A DNA stretch of 64,000 nt from Haemaphysalis longicornis (GCA_013339765.2 CM023457.1:44814144-44878143), one strand, 5' to 3'; positions 10,531 through 21,609 are shown, numbered from the stretch's first letter. Notes: generated by a model not told the origin, from the sequence alone. Made by a program: numbers and translations.

Positions 10531-11891
10531 GTGGCAAAGAAGAATAAAGGTATGAAGGAAGACACGCTCATACGGCTCGTACAGACCTTCGTAATTAGTA
10601 AAATCACCTACAGCATTCCTTTCCTACAGCTCAAAAATGACGAGAAAGTAAAAATTAATGGCTTAATTAAGAAAGTTTATAAACAAGCAATGGGATTACC
10701 TGTTACCACACCCAACGAACGCTTCGAAGCACTAGGCATCAGTAACTCGATTGAAGAACTAATTGAAGCGCAACAAACAGCCCAATTAGAACGGCTATCT
10801 AAAAGCAAAACGGGAAGACACATTCTGAAGTCACTAGGAATCCGAAGCGGAAGTTCCCTCCCAAATGAAGTTGACCTCCCACACGAATGGCGAAAATACA
10901 TTCGCATCCCGCCACTACCAAGGAATATGCATCCAGAGCTAAATGTGGAAAGAAGACAAGCTAGAGTACGAGCCCTTGACAAACGTTTCCGAACCCATTG
11001 TGAGCCACGGGAGATTGTCTACGTTGACGCAGCCGACTACTACAACGGCGGCTCTTGTCTCAATGCCATGGCAATTGCAGTCGTCAGCAATGACGGCGTC
11101 ACGGTGACGTCAGCATCCACGCCGGCCAAACATCCCACTCAGGGAGAGGAAATGGCCATAGCCCTTGCTATAAATTCTACCCGAGCAACCACAATCATAA
11201 GCGACTCGAAGTCCGCCATTCTTAACTTCTCGAAAGGCAGGATCTCCCCTGCAGCAGCCTCGCTGTTAGAGAAGACCACTAACCAAAGAAAAATTCTTTT
11301 GATATGGACTCCGGCCCACTGCGGCCTACAGGGGAATGAACTGGCCCACGCAACCGCTCGAGCTCTGGTCAACCGAGCTGTGTTGCCTACGACGCCACCA
11401 CAACCACCATCATCCCCACACAAGACGTCGCAGGAAAGCCAAGAACAAGCACACGTTACGAGATCTCACAAAGACAGGCTAGTCACATACAGGGATATAA
11501 TAAATCACTACAGGTTATCCAGATGCAAATATCCACCGGCCCACCACACTCTTTCCAGGAAAGAGGCAGTCACGTGGCGACGGTTGCAGACAAACACTTT
11601 TCCGAGCCCTGTTTCCCTCAACCGCTGCTACCCAGACCTTTATTCAAACCTCTGCACTTTATGCAACAGCAGAGCCGACCTACACCACATGATATGGTCC
11701 TGTCATAAGCTCCAAAAAATACGAATGGCTATAATAGCAAATCCGATGTAAATACACTTAGAAGCTACAAAATTAAGACTGCAGAACAATGGGAGACTGT
11801 TCTGCTCAGCTCCACACCGGAGGCACAACTGACAGCAGTCCGGATGGCCGAAGCCGCCGCGAGGATCCAAGGAATCCTGGCTGACGGCTGA
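10531..11891 (+). pseudogene. LINE RT thumb, RNase H domain and C-terminus
   Basis: A 406-residue frame covers the RT thumb region (TYSIPFLQL) and an RNase H domain at about residues 160-275: EIVYVDAADYY (first Asp), GEEMAIALAI (Glu), TTIISDSKSAI (Asp), then WTPAHCGLQGNELAHATA. In the last motif the usual A-D is A-H, so the fourth catalytic acid appears lost. A C-terminal C..C....HH..W.C knuckle (LCTLCNSRADLHHMIWSC) follows. A late frame break near 11740 leads into a further 50 codons ending at 11891. Confidence 0.85.
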
Positions 11892-12796
11892 GGGAGGGAG
11901 ACCGTCCAAGTCGTCTACCCTTCAGAACCCATCTCGGGCATCAAATAAAGTCATCTCTCTCTCTCAGTGAATATGGCATCGTTTACTGCCAGAAAAAGCG
12001 CTGGGGGCCCTATAAAACACGAAATCTTACGAATAAAACAAACCTGTATTTTGTCTGCATGGCCCTGCTAACCTCCACACGCAACAGGTATTCCTTCCAC
12101 AGGAAAATCTTAAAGGAGCCATGAAGAGAAAACACACGTTTGGTTCATTCGAAAGATTGCCTCGTTAGAACCATACTGACACCACTTTTAGCACAAACTT
12201 CGCTCAAATAAGCTACATAATTAGGAAAAAAGGGAATGACCATGCGACCCACCAGCTCATTTCCCGCAACAGAACCTATGATGTCACACGAGAATGCTCT
12301 GCGATTGGCGGAGGGCCGCAAAAGCAAACGCAATAGGCAGGGCTTACCAGTTTGCATAGTGAGCTATATGCCCGTTAAACATACTGCACATTCTTTTATG
12401 ACACTAAGAACGGTGGAGTAAACGGCTGAAGTTCCGAATAAACACGCAAGCGTGTACGCCAATGCGTATGAAACTACCGCCAGCCGAACTCGACATCTCG
12501 CCGTCGCCACCGTCGCGCAGACGAATTTTCGGGTTCAAGGCTCTTTGGGGCCAACGAACCGTTCCAGCACGCACAGCCGCGACCTTGCTTGGTATCGTAA
12601 TCCCTTCACAGGAGGTTGGCCGTCATATCGCCAACCAGCAAAGGTAAAAATAGAAACGAGGGGAGTAAGGAACAGCAAGCAGCGACGAGATAGTGACAGT
12701 CGTCGCAGTTTCGGAATGGTGTAGCTTGCTGCTATGTTAGGAGCTCGTTTCCAGTTTACAACCACTGAAAACTTCAGTTTGTTCGAGTACTTTACA

Positions 12797-13228
12797 ATGA
12801 AATTTCGTTGCTACGTTTTGAAATGCCCATGTAGTACGGGCAAATCGTTGAGGGAGTGCAACATCCCCGCCAGTGAGGAGATCTCCTTTCATGTGCTGCC
12901 CAACGACGAACCTCGGCGAAGCAAGTGGCTACGTTTTGTGAACTTTGCAAACGGAGGAGAAAGAGAGCTAAAGGAAGTACGAGTGTGCTCGCTTCATTTC
13001 CGAGAAGTGATTACGGCAGGGACCCTTACGTTAGCTCACTCCTGGGACATGCTGGCGCTCGTCGCCGACTTCGTCAAATCGCCGTCAAAGCGCTCTGACC
13101 TTGGGGGGAAAAAATGCCGTACACACCGCGCATTGACGCTCGTATCTTTCTGGTCGAAGCAGAGAGCTCATGCGAACGGCTTTCCATACACGACACCGGC
13201 CAACTGGCATAAGCGATACTGCTACTGA
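12797..13228 (+). CDS. THAP-domain ORF, N-terminal part of a transposase
   Basis: 143 codons from ATG 12797. The THAP zinc-binding module is complete: C5-x4-C10, SFHVLP at residues 30-35, W44, and C64-x2-H67 followed by F68 (VCSLHFRE). THAP domains bind DNA sequence-specifically; in transposons they recognise the element ends. The reading frame upstream of ATG 12797 is open to 12734, but the THAP consensus begins at M-K-F-R-C, which decides the start. After about residue 75 the sequence loses family likeness and ends at 13228, so the catalytic part is missing or lies in a deleted exon. It lies between 21-bp inverted repeats, which points to a mobile origin. Confidence 0.65.
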   Translation: MKFRCYVLKCPCSTGKSLRECNIPASEEISFHVLPNDEPRRSKWLRFVNFANGGERELKEVRVCSLHFREVITAGTLTLAHSWDMLALVADFVKSPSKRSDLGGKKCRTHRALTLVSFWSKQRAHANGFPYTTPANWHKRYCY

Positions 13229-13269
13229 AATTGAACTATTATTAACCGTAATGAAAATACGGCACTTAC

Positions 13270-13503
13270 GTACCAGTCTGTATTCGTCCGTCGCGACGGG
13301 GCTGACGAGGCAGCGGTGCCGAGGGCTGGGCGTTCGTCTGTTGTGGCTATCGCGGAATGGTCGCTTTTCGGTCCATCCGCGTACCCCACAACTCCTGCCG
13401 CTCGTGCATTTAGAAGCATTGAGCGTTCAAGTGGTGTGAGGTTGTTAAATGCAAGCCCGAGCTTCTCGGCGAGAGTTTTGTTCTCCGGATCAGGCGATTC
13501 CAT
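13270..13503 (-). CDS. First-exon-like ORF inside the Kolobok-like element, unknown product
   Basis: From ATG (13503, minus) 78 codons run to an excellent splice donor TAC|GTAAGT at 13269. The peptide begins MESPDPENKTLAEKLGLAF and has a balanced composition (NNLTPLERSMLLNARAAG follows), ending ...RRTNTDWY. I do not recognise a domain. It is convergent with the THAP ORF, which ends 42 bp away. A likely reading is that the full-length element has two genes entering from opposite ends and this copy lost the middle, leaving only two 5' ends. A host exon captured by the element is an alternative. Confidence 0.4.
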
Positions 13504-13833
13504 GACTAGGCTGCGGGTGCACTAGGTTTTACTAGTATTTTTAAAATGGCCGCCGTCTCGGTTTCGGCACGTTTTCCGGTTCCTGTTTGATTCCCGCGTG
13601 TGGGTGCCATATGGAGTCGCATAATAAGTATGTTTCATTAACCGGCTTGTATGACGCCATTGTTCACGTCACGAAATGTGCAATTTAGCGGGAGATTTAA
13701 AATTTTGGCTTAAATTGCCTTATTTCTCAGTGAATAAAGCATCATTTGCTTCCGGGAAAGCGCTTAGGGTACTATGAAACACCTAATCTTTCGAATAAAA
13801 CAAACTTTTGTTTTCTCTTCATGGCTCCTTTAA

Positions 13834-15608
13834 AGGGGTCCTGAAATACCTTCCGCCGATGCATGGATGTACATGCACCCAAATAAAGCAATGTATTTGC
13901 AATCTCCTCCGCCAAGAATTTTGTTAAAGCAATGAGTATTAGCTGAGAAATCGTAAATAAAAAACCGCGCATTATCGTCGCTCCGAGTTTCCTCCTCCTT
14001 TCGACTTACTCTCCGCTGTTGACGGCGCGCGAGCCTTGCCTCCCATGATGCTGCGCTCCGCAGCGGTGACGTACTTCCGCTATTGCGCTGCTCAGACTGT
14101 CGTCTGCTACGGGCAAGCTTTGTTGACACCATGAATCCCGCACGCACTCCGCTCAAGGCTGGAAAAGCGAACGAAAAATCTGGCCGCATGTATGCGGCGG
14201 CCTGGCCTTGCCCTTTTGCGGTGTACGTTGCTGGCGGCACATGACTTTTTATCGGCGGCGAACTCGCAGCCGCACGGGGAGGGTCGTGCGCTCGTTCCCT
14301 TGATGCACCGCGCACTGTTTATCCAAAAAGCGCCGTATCAGATGTGGCCCCGCTGGTGCCGGGTCTTATTTTGCGGCGGTGGTAATTCCTGCCGGCGGCA
14401 TGTGAAAAAGACATTTTAAACCGATACAGAACCCGTGCACAAAACGCTTCAATCATGTGACCAGTTCAGCTTGGGGCGATGCGTGGTGGAGAGCGGCAAC
14501 GTTGGCAAAACATGCTCCGCCGCGGCTCTGAGCTTTCTAGCGCTGGAGCGAGCGCCATTTCTTTGACAATCTCAAACATCGGTTGCCTTGGCAACAAGGC
14601 ACAAACCGCTCCAGAAGTCAGTTACGGTTCCGTGATCCCGGTTCAGCTTGGGGCCCCACCTCGCGACATGTGGGCACTGCAGGCGTACCACTCACTCCCA
14701 TTGGGAAGTGCGAGATGCGTTTGGCATTACAGGAGGCGATGGTGTGTGTGTTGTGGACGCCTTTGTTTCGCGATGAAATGCGACGTTGTGCTTCTGCGGG
14801 TGGATAGTTCTTCCCATGGTCTGGATTATCTTTCTCGAGCGACGTACGACTCAACCTCGCATGGGGTATGTGCAGTGTGCGTGGCTAAAAGCCATCGGCT
14901 TGTGCGCCAGAGTTAAGTGACTTGCTGTTCGTCCCCGCAAACCGCGCGCGAGGTGAGTACCGAATTTACGACGGGCAGGAGGCAACCCATCCTCTGTCAA
15001 TCGTGGTTCAGACTTTCAACGCATGTTGTGACGTTGTGTTCGTTAGAAACGCATCTCTGGATTGTTTTGAAGTTGAATAAAATGTATGCGTCAAACCCGG
15101 GCATTCGGCTCAGGTCGTTCTCTGCGATTGCACGAAAGAAGTGCCACGGGGCTTGAACGCTTTCTTTATGGAACGTACTCAGGTAAGAGAATATCCATGT
15201 CGTGTTATGGCCGTGTTGCATTCAATACAAACGGTTAAGCGTTTGTTTTACACTTGTTTCATTTGTCGTAAAATGCCCAAGCACTCCGGCACTCCGCTGG
15301 CAGATCAGCCGGCGAGCCGACGCTGAGCAGACGACTCATCTCTTTGCCGGAAGTGCGTGAAAAAGCCGCCCAATAGCAGGATGTCTAGCTCATGACGAAC
15401 ATCTGGGAATCGATGATGTAGACATGTGAAGATGGTGGCGTCCAAAACACGAAGGAAAGGGTGAGAAAAAAACGACAAACTTTGCAACAAAAGTGTGAGT
15501 TTTCCGCTGCGCGTAAAAGAGTAATACTTGGCACAGAGGACGTTGACGACCCAATCTAAAGGTTGCGCTAGTTCATTTGGTGTGCTCAAAATGCCTTTCA
15601 GGGCCCCT
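13834..15608. mobile_element. Second TTAA-type DNA element, adjacent to the first
   Basis: The left end AGGGGTCCTGAAA follows TTAA at 13830-13833; the right end TTTCAGGGCCCCT precedes TTAA at 15609-15612. The ends are inverted repeats with one mismatch in 13. The left TTAA is also the right TTAA of the preceding element. Interior frames are not related to any transposase I know, so it is non-autonomous. Confidence 0.7.
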
Positions 15609-15867
15609 TTAAGCAGTTTCACCTGTCTACCCCACAAGCGCATGTCAGCCAATATGCACTTGGCTAGCATTCTACATGCGTAATGCTTTCCTCACATATG
15701 GGAGTCAGCCCATACTGCTACTGTGAGAAAAGCTGCAAGGGTTGATTTGTTGTGGAACGACTGCACAAAAATGCCACTAAGTGAAGCCAACAAGCTATCG
15801 CTTAATTAACAGGATTTTGTGTTGACATTATCCCCTGCTACCCAGAACATGAGTGGCGCTGACCAAC

Positions 15868-15984
15868 CTTGTAGGACTGGATGGCTGTCGAATTCTGGGT
15901 GTCCCAGAGGAGAACCGTGCCGTCACAGGCGCCTAAGCAGGCACACTCATCGCATGGGCTCAGCTGGCCACAGCTGCACGCCAC
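15868..15984 (-). CDS. NEDD1: WD40 protein exon (NEDD1-like), propeller part 1
   Basis: A 117-bp exon, exactly 39 codons, phase 0 at both ends. The 3' splice site is TTCTAAACAG and the donor is TACAAG|GTTGGT. It encodes one WD40 blade, ECACLGACDGTVLLWDTQN with the canonical G-x-V-x-x-W-D, ending SYK. In the NEDD1 propeller the corresponding blade is KQTCVNLN..YLVSGGLNNT with NIWDLKSK, so length and position agree. The 8.9-kb intron that follows contains two TTAA-type elements in full and a LINE insertion. Exons for the preceding blades must lie to the right, but I could not find them in the window. Confidence 0.65.
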
Positions 15985-17420
15985 CTGTTTAGAACAAAAA
16001 TTAAAGCCGTCCCACTCAATGTGAAAGCCCTCGGAAGTGCAGAGCAGTGATTCGCCGTAATGGGCCGTTATCCGCTCACTGCTACCACCCATCCATACCA
16101 ACCAACCATCCATAAAGTAAGCAGCAGCCACTTTAAGCGCACTGAAATGTTCTACGAAATTTCACACTCCTGCAATGCGCGCAAACAATTTCGCAGGTTG
16201 GGAATTGCAAAAAAAAATTCTGCTACGACCCTATTCACCACCATGAAGCAGTGATCAGTGAGGTGGTGCAAGCACTCTGCACGCCTGCATTTCACGCAAC
16301 CGCTGTGCTCCACTTCGTGTGGAGCAAATGAGCTTTCAAACCCGCTCAAGTTACTTTGGCCGTGGTCGAAGTTTATTGCTAGTAGCAGTGATTGGCAATG
16401 GGATACCAGATATGTAAAAGCCTGTACTGAACATTCGCGTTAAGCAAGTGCTCTAGGATGATTCAGCGCAGGCAATGCAGAAGGTTCCTGAACTGCCTTC
16501 TTTCTTCTGCCGTCCATGCTTTCTTCTCGTCATATGCAGCACAATGAAGCAGCACAACCAGGCCAATGCTACTTTTTCTAGTTTCGGTTCTATTATTGCG
16601 CGCCTAGAGGCAGTGGCGCTGGGGAAACACTCCTCCTCTCATTTTTTTTTTCTTTCCGCTTCTCTCCGGCGCGCTGGGGGCGCGCATGCGCGATAACGGT
16701 CACCGCAGTTGCTGCTTCCGCACGGCGAGCAGCGAGGCCGACGCGCGTCTCATGTAGTGGGCGATTTCTCGTATGTGCTCCCTCGGACATTACGGTGCTA
16801 CAAAAGGGACGCCAAGAACACCAGGATGAATCGTAACGCGAAGACTGAGTGCTGTTAGCAAAAGGTGAGAACGTCGTTCGTATGCCGTACGTGAAGCTGA
16901 GCTGAAGGATAGGACTTGTGTTGTGCGTGTGCTGTGCTTGAAGACAGACAACCTTGTCTGTGTTGTATTGGTCATCGGTGTTTCTCGCCGCACGTCGCGT
17001 TCGCGCACGTAACGCGAATAAAGTGTTCAAGTGATATTCGAGCTGGCGTCGTTACTGCTCAAGCGGCGTGGCTTCGTGCCGGCGGAGCGAGGCCGGCGAG
17101 GCTTGCCCGTTGGAGGCAGCGGGGTGGCGGCGGCGGTTGCCGGGTGGGAATGGGGGGACACTGGCAGGGGGGAAGGAATCCAACCGGCATTGAGAGGGAA
17201 GGCGTTACCTCTTCCCCACGCAAGCTGCGTGCCCTTCGCATTGTTCCCATGGCAATTATAACGCCTTCAAGGCCAACAAGACGGTGGTGGCAGTTTGCTA
17301 GGGCAACAACACGCAGTAATGTTTCCCCAGGCTCACCAGGGGAGAATATGCTGCATGAGTCACAATTAGCCCGGACGCTGGGGTTGAAGGCTAAGAGTCG
17401 CCTCCTGGCAAACTCAGCCT
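15985..17420. other. Unassigned; GC-rich block 16590-17250
   Basis: No exon supported. 16590-17250 is CpG-rich with a T/pyrimidine run (16641-16665) and AATAAAG at 17018. That combination could be an LTR or a promoter of a repeat, but terminal repeats or a primer-binding site were not demonstrated. Confidence 0.3.
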
Positions 17421-17424
17421 ACAA

Positions 17425-17860
17425 ATCATCATCATCAAGCTATCTACACCCACTGCAAGGCAGAGGTCTCTCCCATAGATCTCCAATTATCTCAGTCCTG
17501 CACTATGTGCGACCAATTCATCCCCGCAAACTCTGATCTCATCGCCATCTAACTTTCTGCCGCCCCCCTGCCACGCTTGCTTCTTGTAGGGATCCACTCT
17601 AGTACCCTTAATGACCAACGGTTATCTGCTTCGCACTACATGCCCAGCCCACACCCATTTCTTCTTAATTTCTGCTAATATGTCCTTAACCCGCGTTTGT
17701 TCCCTGACCCACTCTGCTCTCTTCTTGTCCCTTAATTTTACACCTATCACCTTCCGCTCCACTGCTCTCTGAGGTGTCCTCAATTTACGTTGAACCCTTC
17801 TAATGAGCTTCCAGTTTCTGCCCCATAGGTGAGTACCAGAAATACGCATACAAAACAAAG
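17425..17860 (-). mobile_element. 3' end of a non-LTR retrotransposon
   Basis: On the minus strand a frame reads LRDKKRAEWVREQTRVKDIL and WVWAGHVVR, the well-known C-terminal motif of a class of non-LTR reverse transcriptases (…R.RSEWIR..T.V.D…W.WAGH..R). It is followed by a 3' untranslated region that ends in a GATGATGATG tail near 17425-17435. 5' truncated; no catalytic core remains. Confidence 0.7.
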
Positions 17861-19660
17861 AACAGAAGGCCTCACCCCAACGTGTGACTGAGTGTGACGA
17901 GGCTGGCCTCCGGTGAATTCCGTCACCTGGACTGTGTCACAACCACGTACAACTGACAGCAGCTGCTTTTCTGCGGCAGAACACAAAAAAGAAATTTATC
18001 ATCTTTTAATGCTGTGAATACTAGTTGTAGCACTCTAGCAGGGACAAAGCCACTCGGCTGTTGGTTAAGCGCAGTTCCAACGGCTGCTAAGGGAGCTATC
18101 CAGGGCCCGTTTGCCAGAACACGATAAGTGTGGGAATAAGTTCTCAACTACGACTTTAGCGCTGTCTAGGGAAAAAGTCGTCCGCGCGAAACTGATACAA
18201 GTGCTCGGGTAAAGTGGCGTTTTTGCCAGGTTTCTGGCAACCGGCTAATTTGCCGTGGCCGACTTCGACTTCCTGGCGTCTTATTCGTAAGCGGGAACTT
18301 AAGCGGGGTCTTATGTGTACGGGCAAACGGGCCGAGGGCTGCGACTATGGTGTCGCAGGTATTCCCAGTGTTTCCGCACAAGTGCTTCGCAAGTGGCCAA
18401 TCTAGCGTTCCCACGCTGAAGCCCCTCCCATCTCCGAAGCCACCTTAACCGGATCAAACTGGTTTGATCAAAAACGGAACCTTTCTGCCAGCAAGAAAGA
18501 CATGCCCTCCCCTGTCCTGCCATCTCAGCATGGTTTCGCTGAGGTGGGCTTCGACCATTAGGCAGGTTTTACGAAAGTGGCACGTCTGCGCTAAAAAAAA
18601 GCAAAAGCAAACAGTATGGATCAGGGAGCGGTTGCAGTTTTTCACTGTCTCTGAAAGACAGTGAAAAACTTCACAAAGAAAAAGTAAAAACAATGTTCCT
18701 GCATGCCACCGCATGCATGCTGCCACCAAGATAAGTGCAGAAAACAGCACCGACACTTCCCTGGAGTCTGTTGGCCCAATCTGAACATAGCCTCCTGACT
18801 GAACACAGCGTCTGGTATACTCAGGCCAAATCAGGTTAACTTTGGTTCTCATTATAGTCGCACTCCTTTCAAATGATGCACTTCTAAGCTGATCGTTGTT
18901 AATGTTGGCTATTGAAATCGAGGCTTTGACAGACACCTATCTGGTTGGACATGATCATTTACGACGTAACAATGAAGACGCCGACCACAAGAAAAAATTA
19001 AAGAATGACGTTTTGGCCTCCCGAACGATAGCTGTGAGGAGGCGCTTGGCACGGTGACGGCGGTCAGCACATAGAAACCACGATGAATAAGTGCACGGGC
19101 AGTGGCAAGAAAGGAGATCGCGTGGTGAACAGAAGTGAAGAGGAACAAGACAGCGTTGGCATGGAGAGCAGGAGGAACGCGGTTTGGGGAGCGACCTGTC
19201 GGACACAAACGTTCGGCGAACCTCTGCTCCAAGCCGCGTCTTCCCCGTTGACGTCAAGGCAGCTTTCAGCTGAGACCGGCCACAGAGCACCTGGGCGGAA
19301 TCCGACGCGTCGTCTATCGGCCACAGCACCGGCCTTGACAAGAACACCATAGCAGCGCACCGAGCCCGCTCACCAACAGGGACCCCCACGTGAGTGCGAA
19401 CTCTTTTGAGGGAAGACAATTCGTAACATTTCCTCTTTCCATTAGATTACTTTAATGTTCACTTGTGTATTTTCCTAATTCGGTTCTGTGAATATACTGG
19501 GTTAGTCTCCTATGCTATCCTGCCTCATTCACCGCCAGTTCTACCCCACCCTCCTTCATTAGTGAACAATCTTCACCACAGTAGCCTTGTTTGCACTAAA
19601 CGCTAAGAAAGGAATCTAAATGTACGTCACCACTAGTCTGCAAGCGGTTACCCGGATTCC
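17861..19660. other. Unassigned sequence with a small hairpin
   Basis: No coding exon recognised. A perfect 14-bp inverted repeat (GTTTTTCACTGTCT and its complement, loop of five) lies at about 18635-18667. Several frames around 19000-19400 are open by chance on both strands. Confidence 0.35.
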
Positions 19661-19663
19661 TTT

Positions 19664-20160
19664 GTGACTTCAGTGGAACACATGTTGGATCGTGATTCTG
19701 CAGCCCCACAAAGATGTTCAAAAAGAAGCAGCATACCGTACATCCCTGTGGTGAGCGAGACTTTGGCCCATGTTTCTACCCAGAAGCTAAAAAACGCTCT
19801 TGTGACGATAAGACCGATTACCAAAAGAACGATTTCCCGGTGTTGTGTATGGTGTGCCATGAGCAAACTGGGATAGTGCATACATAGGGGAATCTAAGAA
19901 TTTCGAAAGAGCACGGCTAAAAGAGCATTGTAATGACGTTAAGAATGGGAAAGTGTCTGCCAATGCCCTCGAGGAGTATGTGCAATCTTCTAACCATGTG
20001 ATAGACTAGGGCAAGGCACGTGTTGTCGCCACCAAGAAAGACTTCGCCTTCAGGCTTTATCATACAGACGACAAAAAACACTGAACTGCACAGACGGCAA
20101 TCTTCCCCCCGCCTACGCAAGGTATTTAGCTTCTAGTGTGAACAAGGTTCCCGTTCGGGG
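19664..20160 (+). mobile_element. Penelope-like element remnant (GIY-YIG end)
   Basis: A decayed plus-strand frame reads IPYIPVVSETLAHV, then after breaks YIGESKNFERARLKEH, and SANALEEYVQSSNHVID. These are the linker and the GIY-YIG endonuclease of Penelope-like retroelements (YIGET..F..R..EH...N in the family). The sequence GGGGGGCCGAAACGTCACTG at 20157-20176 is typical of the region after that domain. Several stops and frame changes make it non-functional. Confidence 0.6.
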
Positions 20161-20179
20161 GGCCGAAACGTCACTGTTC

Positions 20180-21609
20180 CATTTTCTCTCATGGTCGGCG
20201 TCTTCTCTATTGTATTCAATGTTGTATTCCACCCACTAGGCCCCAGCCCTATGCTTTGGGGGGGCGTTCCCGTCTTATGATCGACCACTGCGAGTCCCAT
20301 TAGCCCCAGCATTTTCAACTGCTTACGCAGACTGCAAATGACGCAAAAGCATGCGGTGGTCAATACCAAAGCTGCCTAGCTTCAAGCACCGTTCACATCG
20401 CACTTTACGTTCGACGACAAGCCCACGTCGCGCTGCAAATCTGAGGCGAGAAACGGAGAAAACAAATTTCATTCGTAGGGCCAAGTGTTACCGCAAGGAG
20501 CTATGTAAGGGAAGCAAACAAGACTACCGCACGAACGGCCCCGCGTTATTCACGAAAAGCTTTGCCGCGCTCACCATCCGTTGACCAAGAGACGCTCGAC
20601 AGCTTCGACGAGCTACCGACGTCGAACTGCCAGCACAGGTCTAACGACGTCGAACTCCACACCCGCACATCCTCAGCCGCCGAGGCGAACATTTCGTCTG
20701 GGGGCAAGGAACGGCCCACGCGGCGCTAACATCAACATTCCAAGGAATGAGACTCTCACGTGCTCATTTTTTGCGACAGCCGAACTAGAGTGTACTAAAA
20801 CGAACTCTAGCCGAACAAACTGCGCGCGCCGGTAATGCCAATAATCCTAAAAAAAAAAATCTTAAAAAAATGAAAAATAACCCATGGTTACCACTAGATC
20901 TTTTTTCTGCGCCAAAACTAGCGTTTCCTGGTGTGAAACTGGGTTCATACTAAGATCAATTCATCTCACACCACACTTAAAATACTTATTGAGTTATTAG
21001 TGTAACTAGTGTAGCTTTTAAACAGAGTTCTCTCGCTTTTAAAAATTTGTCCAAGATTGTTTTTGAGCGGATACGCTTGGCTGGCCACAAAACAAAAGGA
21101 CAAAAGCCACAATTTGTACCCACAACACGGCCAACATGGCTGCCTACGTTGAGTGCACTTGAATTCTGGAATGAGTTACGTTGACAGCGCGAATTCCGTG
21201 GAATAAACAATGCAGTGGTTATTGGGAAGTGTGATATGAGTGATTTCGGTTATGTGCGCGGTAGGGGAAGTAGAATTGTGGTGGTTGTGAATGTTGGCAG
21301 CAGCGTTTTGTTGGCAAAGTTGGCGTCCCCCTGAACCACCCCGCCGCAGGCAAGTGCCGCGCCCGTTCGTACACGGCCGCGTTTTATTATAAGGTTTAAC
21401 AGCGCAACTGGGGAGAATTTAACTGTAGTACTTTACAAAGTTCGCGATCGTCACCTGTTGGTACTGAACCCCGCGGATTTGAAGCGGTAAGCGTGCGAAG
21501 CGAACACATTATATCCTCACATCGCGACTCATCTTGAACCAATAAATTTCTTCTATAATCACCAGCACGCGGTTTCCTGAGCACTTCTCATGCGAGACCC
21601 AATTAGACC
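20180..21609. other. Unassigned sequence
   Basis: No exon, RNA or repeat family that I can support. It includes an A-rich stretch at 20849-20880. Confidence 0.35.

Larger units (their letters stand above)
8413..11961 (+). mobile_element. 5'-truncated LINE with endonuclease, RT and RNase H (I-clade-like)
   Basis: Domains follow in order: the tail half of an APE-type endonuclease (IVGDFNAPCTAWG near 8615-8655, GSDHLI near 8845), reverse transcriptase (STPGPDGI, LRPISL, DLTKAFD, GTPQGSVLSP, YADDI), then RNase H. The 3' end reads CATCAAATAAAG followed by a TCTCTC run. It begins inside the endonuclease, so it is 5' truncated. It sits in a TTAA-type element whose uninterrupted sister allows the junctions to be placed. 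Clade is inferred from the domain order EN-RT-RNase H. Confidence 0.9.
7662..12066. mobile_element. Non-autonomous Kolobok-like (TTAA-type) element, split by a LINE
   Basis: The left part (7662-8412) and right part (about 11962-12066) together match the uninterrupted copy at 61808-62644 along its length. Shared blocks are AAACACAAGTTTGG, CCCGCAACAGAACCTATGAT, AAGTACCGATGCG and TCAAAATTTTAACCT. Ends are AGGGGCCATGCAGAC and its inverse GTCTGCATGGCCCT. The 3.5-kb between the parts is an I-like LINE. No transposase. Flanking TTAA is eroded. Confidence 0.75.
12114..13829. mobile_element. Kolobok-like DNA transposon carrying a THAP ORF
   Basis: TTAA lies on both sides (12110-12113, 13830-13833). 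The first 21 bases (AGGAGCCATGAAGAGAAAA onward) are a perfect inverted repeat of the last 21, and imperfect pairing goes on to about 45 bp (TTCGAAAGATT). The outer thirds match the short copies at 7662 and 61808, while the middle is unique and carries a plus-strand THAP ORF and a minus-strand first-exon-like frame. TTAA duplication plus a THAP domain is the known signature of the Kolobok superfamily. At 1.7 kb it is too short for a complete transposase, so it is probably an internally deleted copy. Confidence 0.75.

Noticed and set aside
13830..14315. 161-codon minus frame (MRGASRERAHD...) as a gene
   Set aside because: Basic, low-complexity reading confined to a non-autonomous DNA element; no splice or family support.
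15305..15670. 121-codon minus frame as a gene
   Set aside because: It crosses the right end of the 13834-15608 element and its TTAA flank, so it is a chance frame.
16593..17536. Overlapping long frames in the GC-rich block
   Set aside because: Open on several frames of both strands because of base composition; no domain, no consistent start or splice context.
20157..20176. Hammerhead ribozyme in the Penelope-like remnant
   Set aside because: CCGAAACGTC resembles one side of the core, but no CTGATGA segment is present in the neighbourhood.
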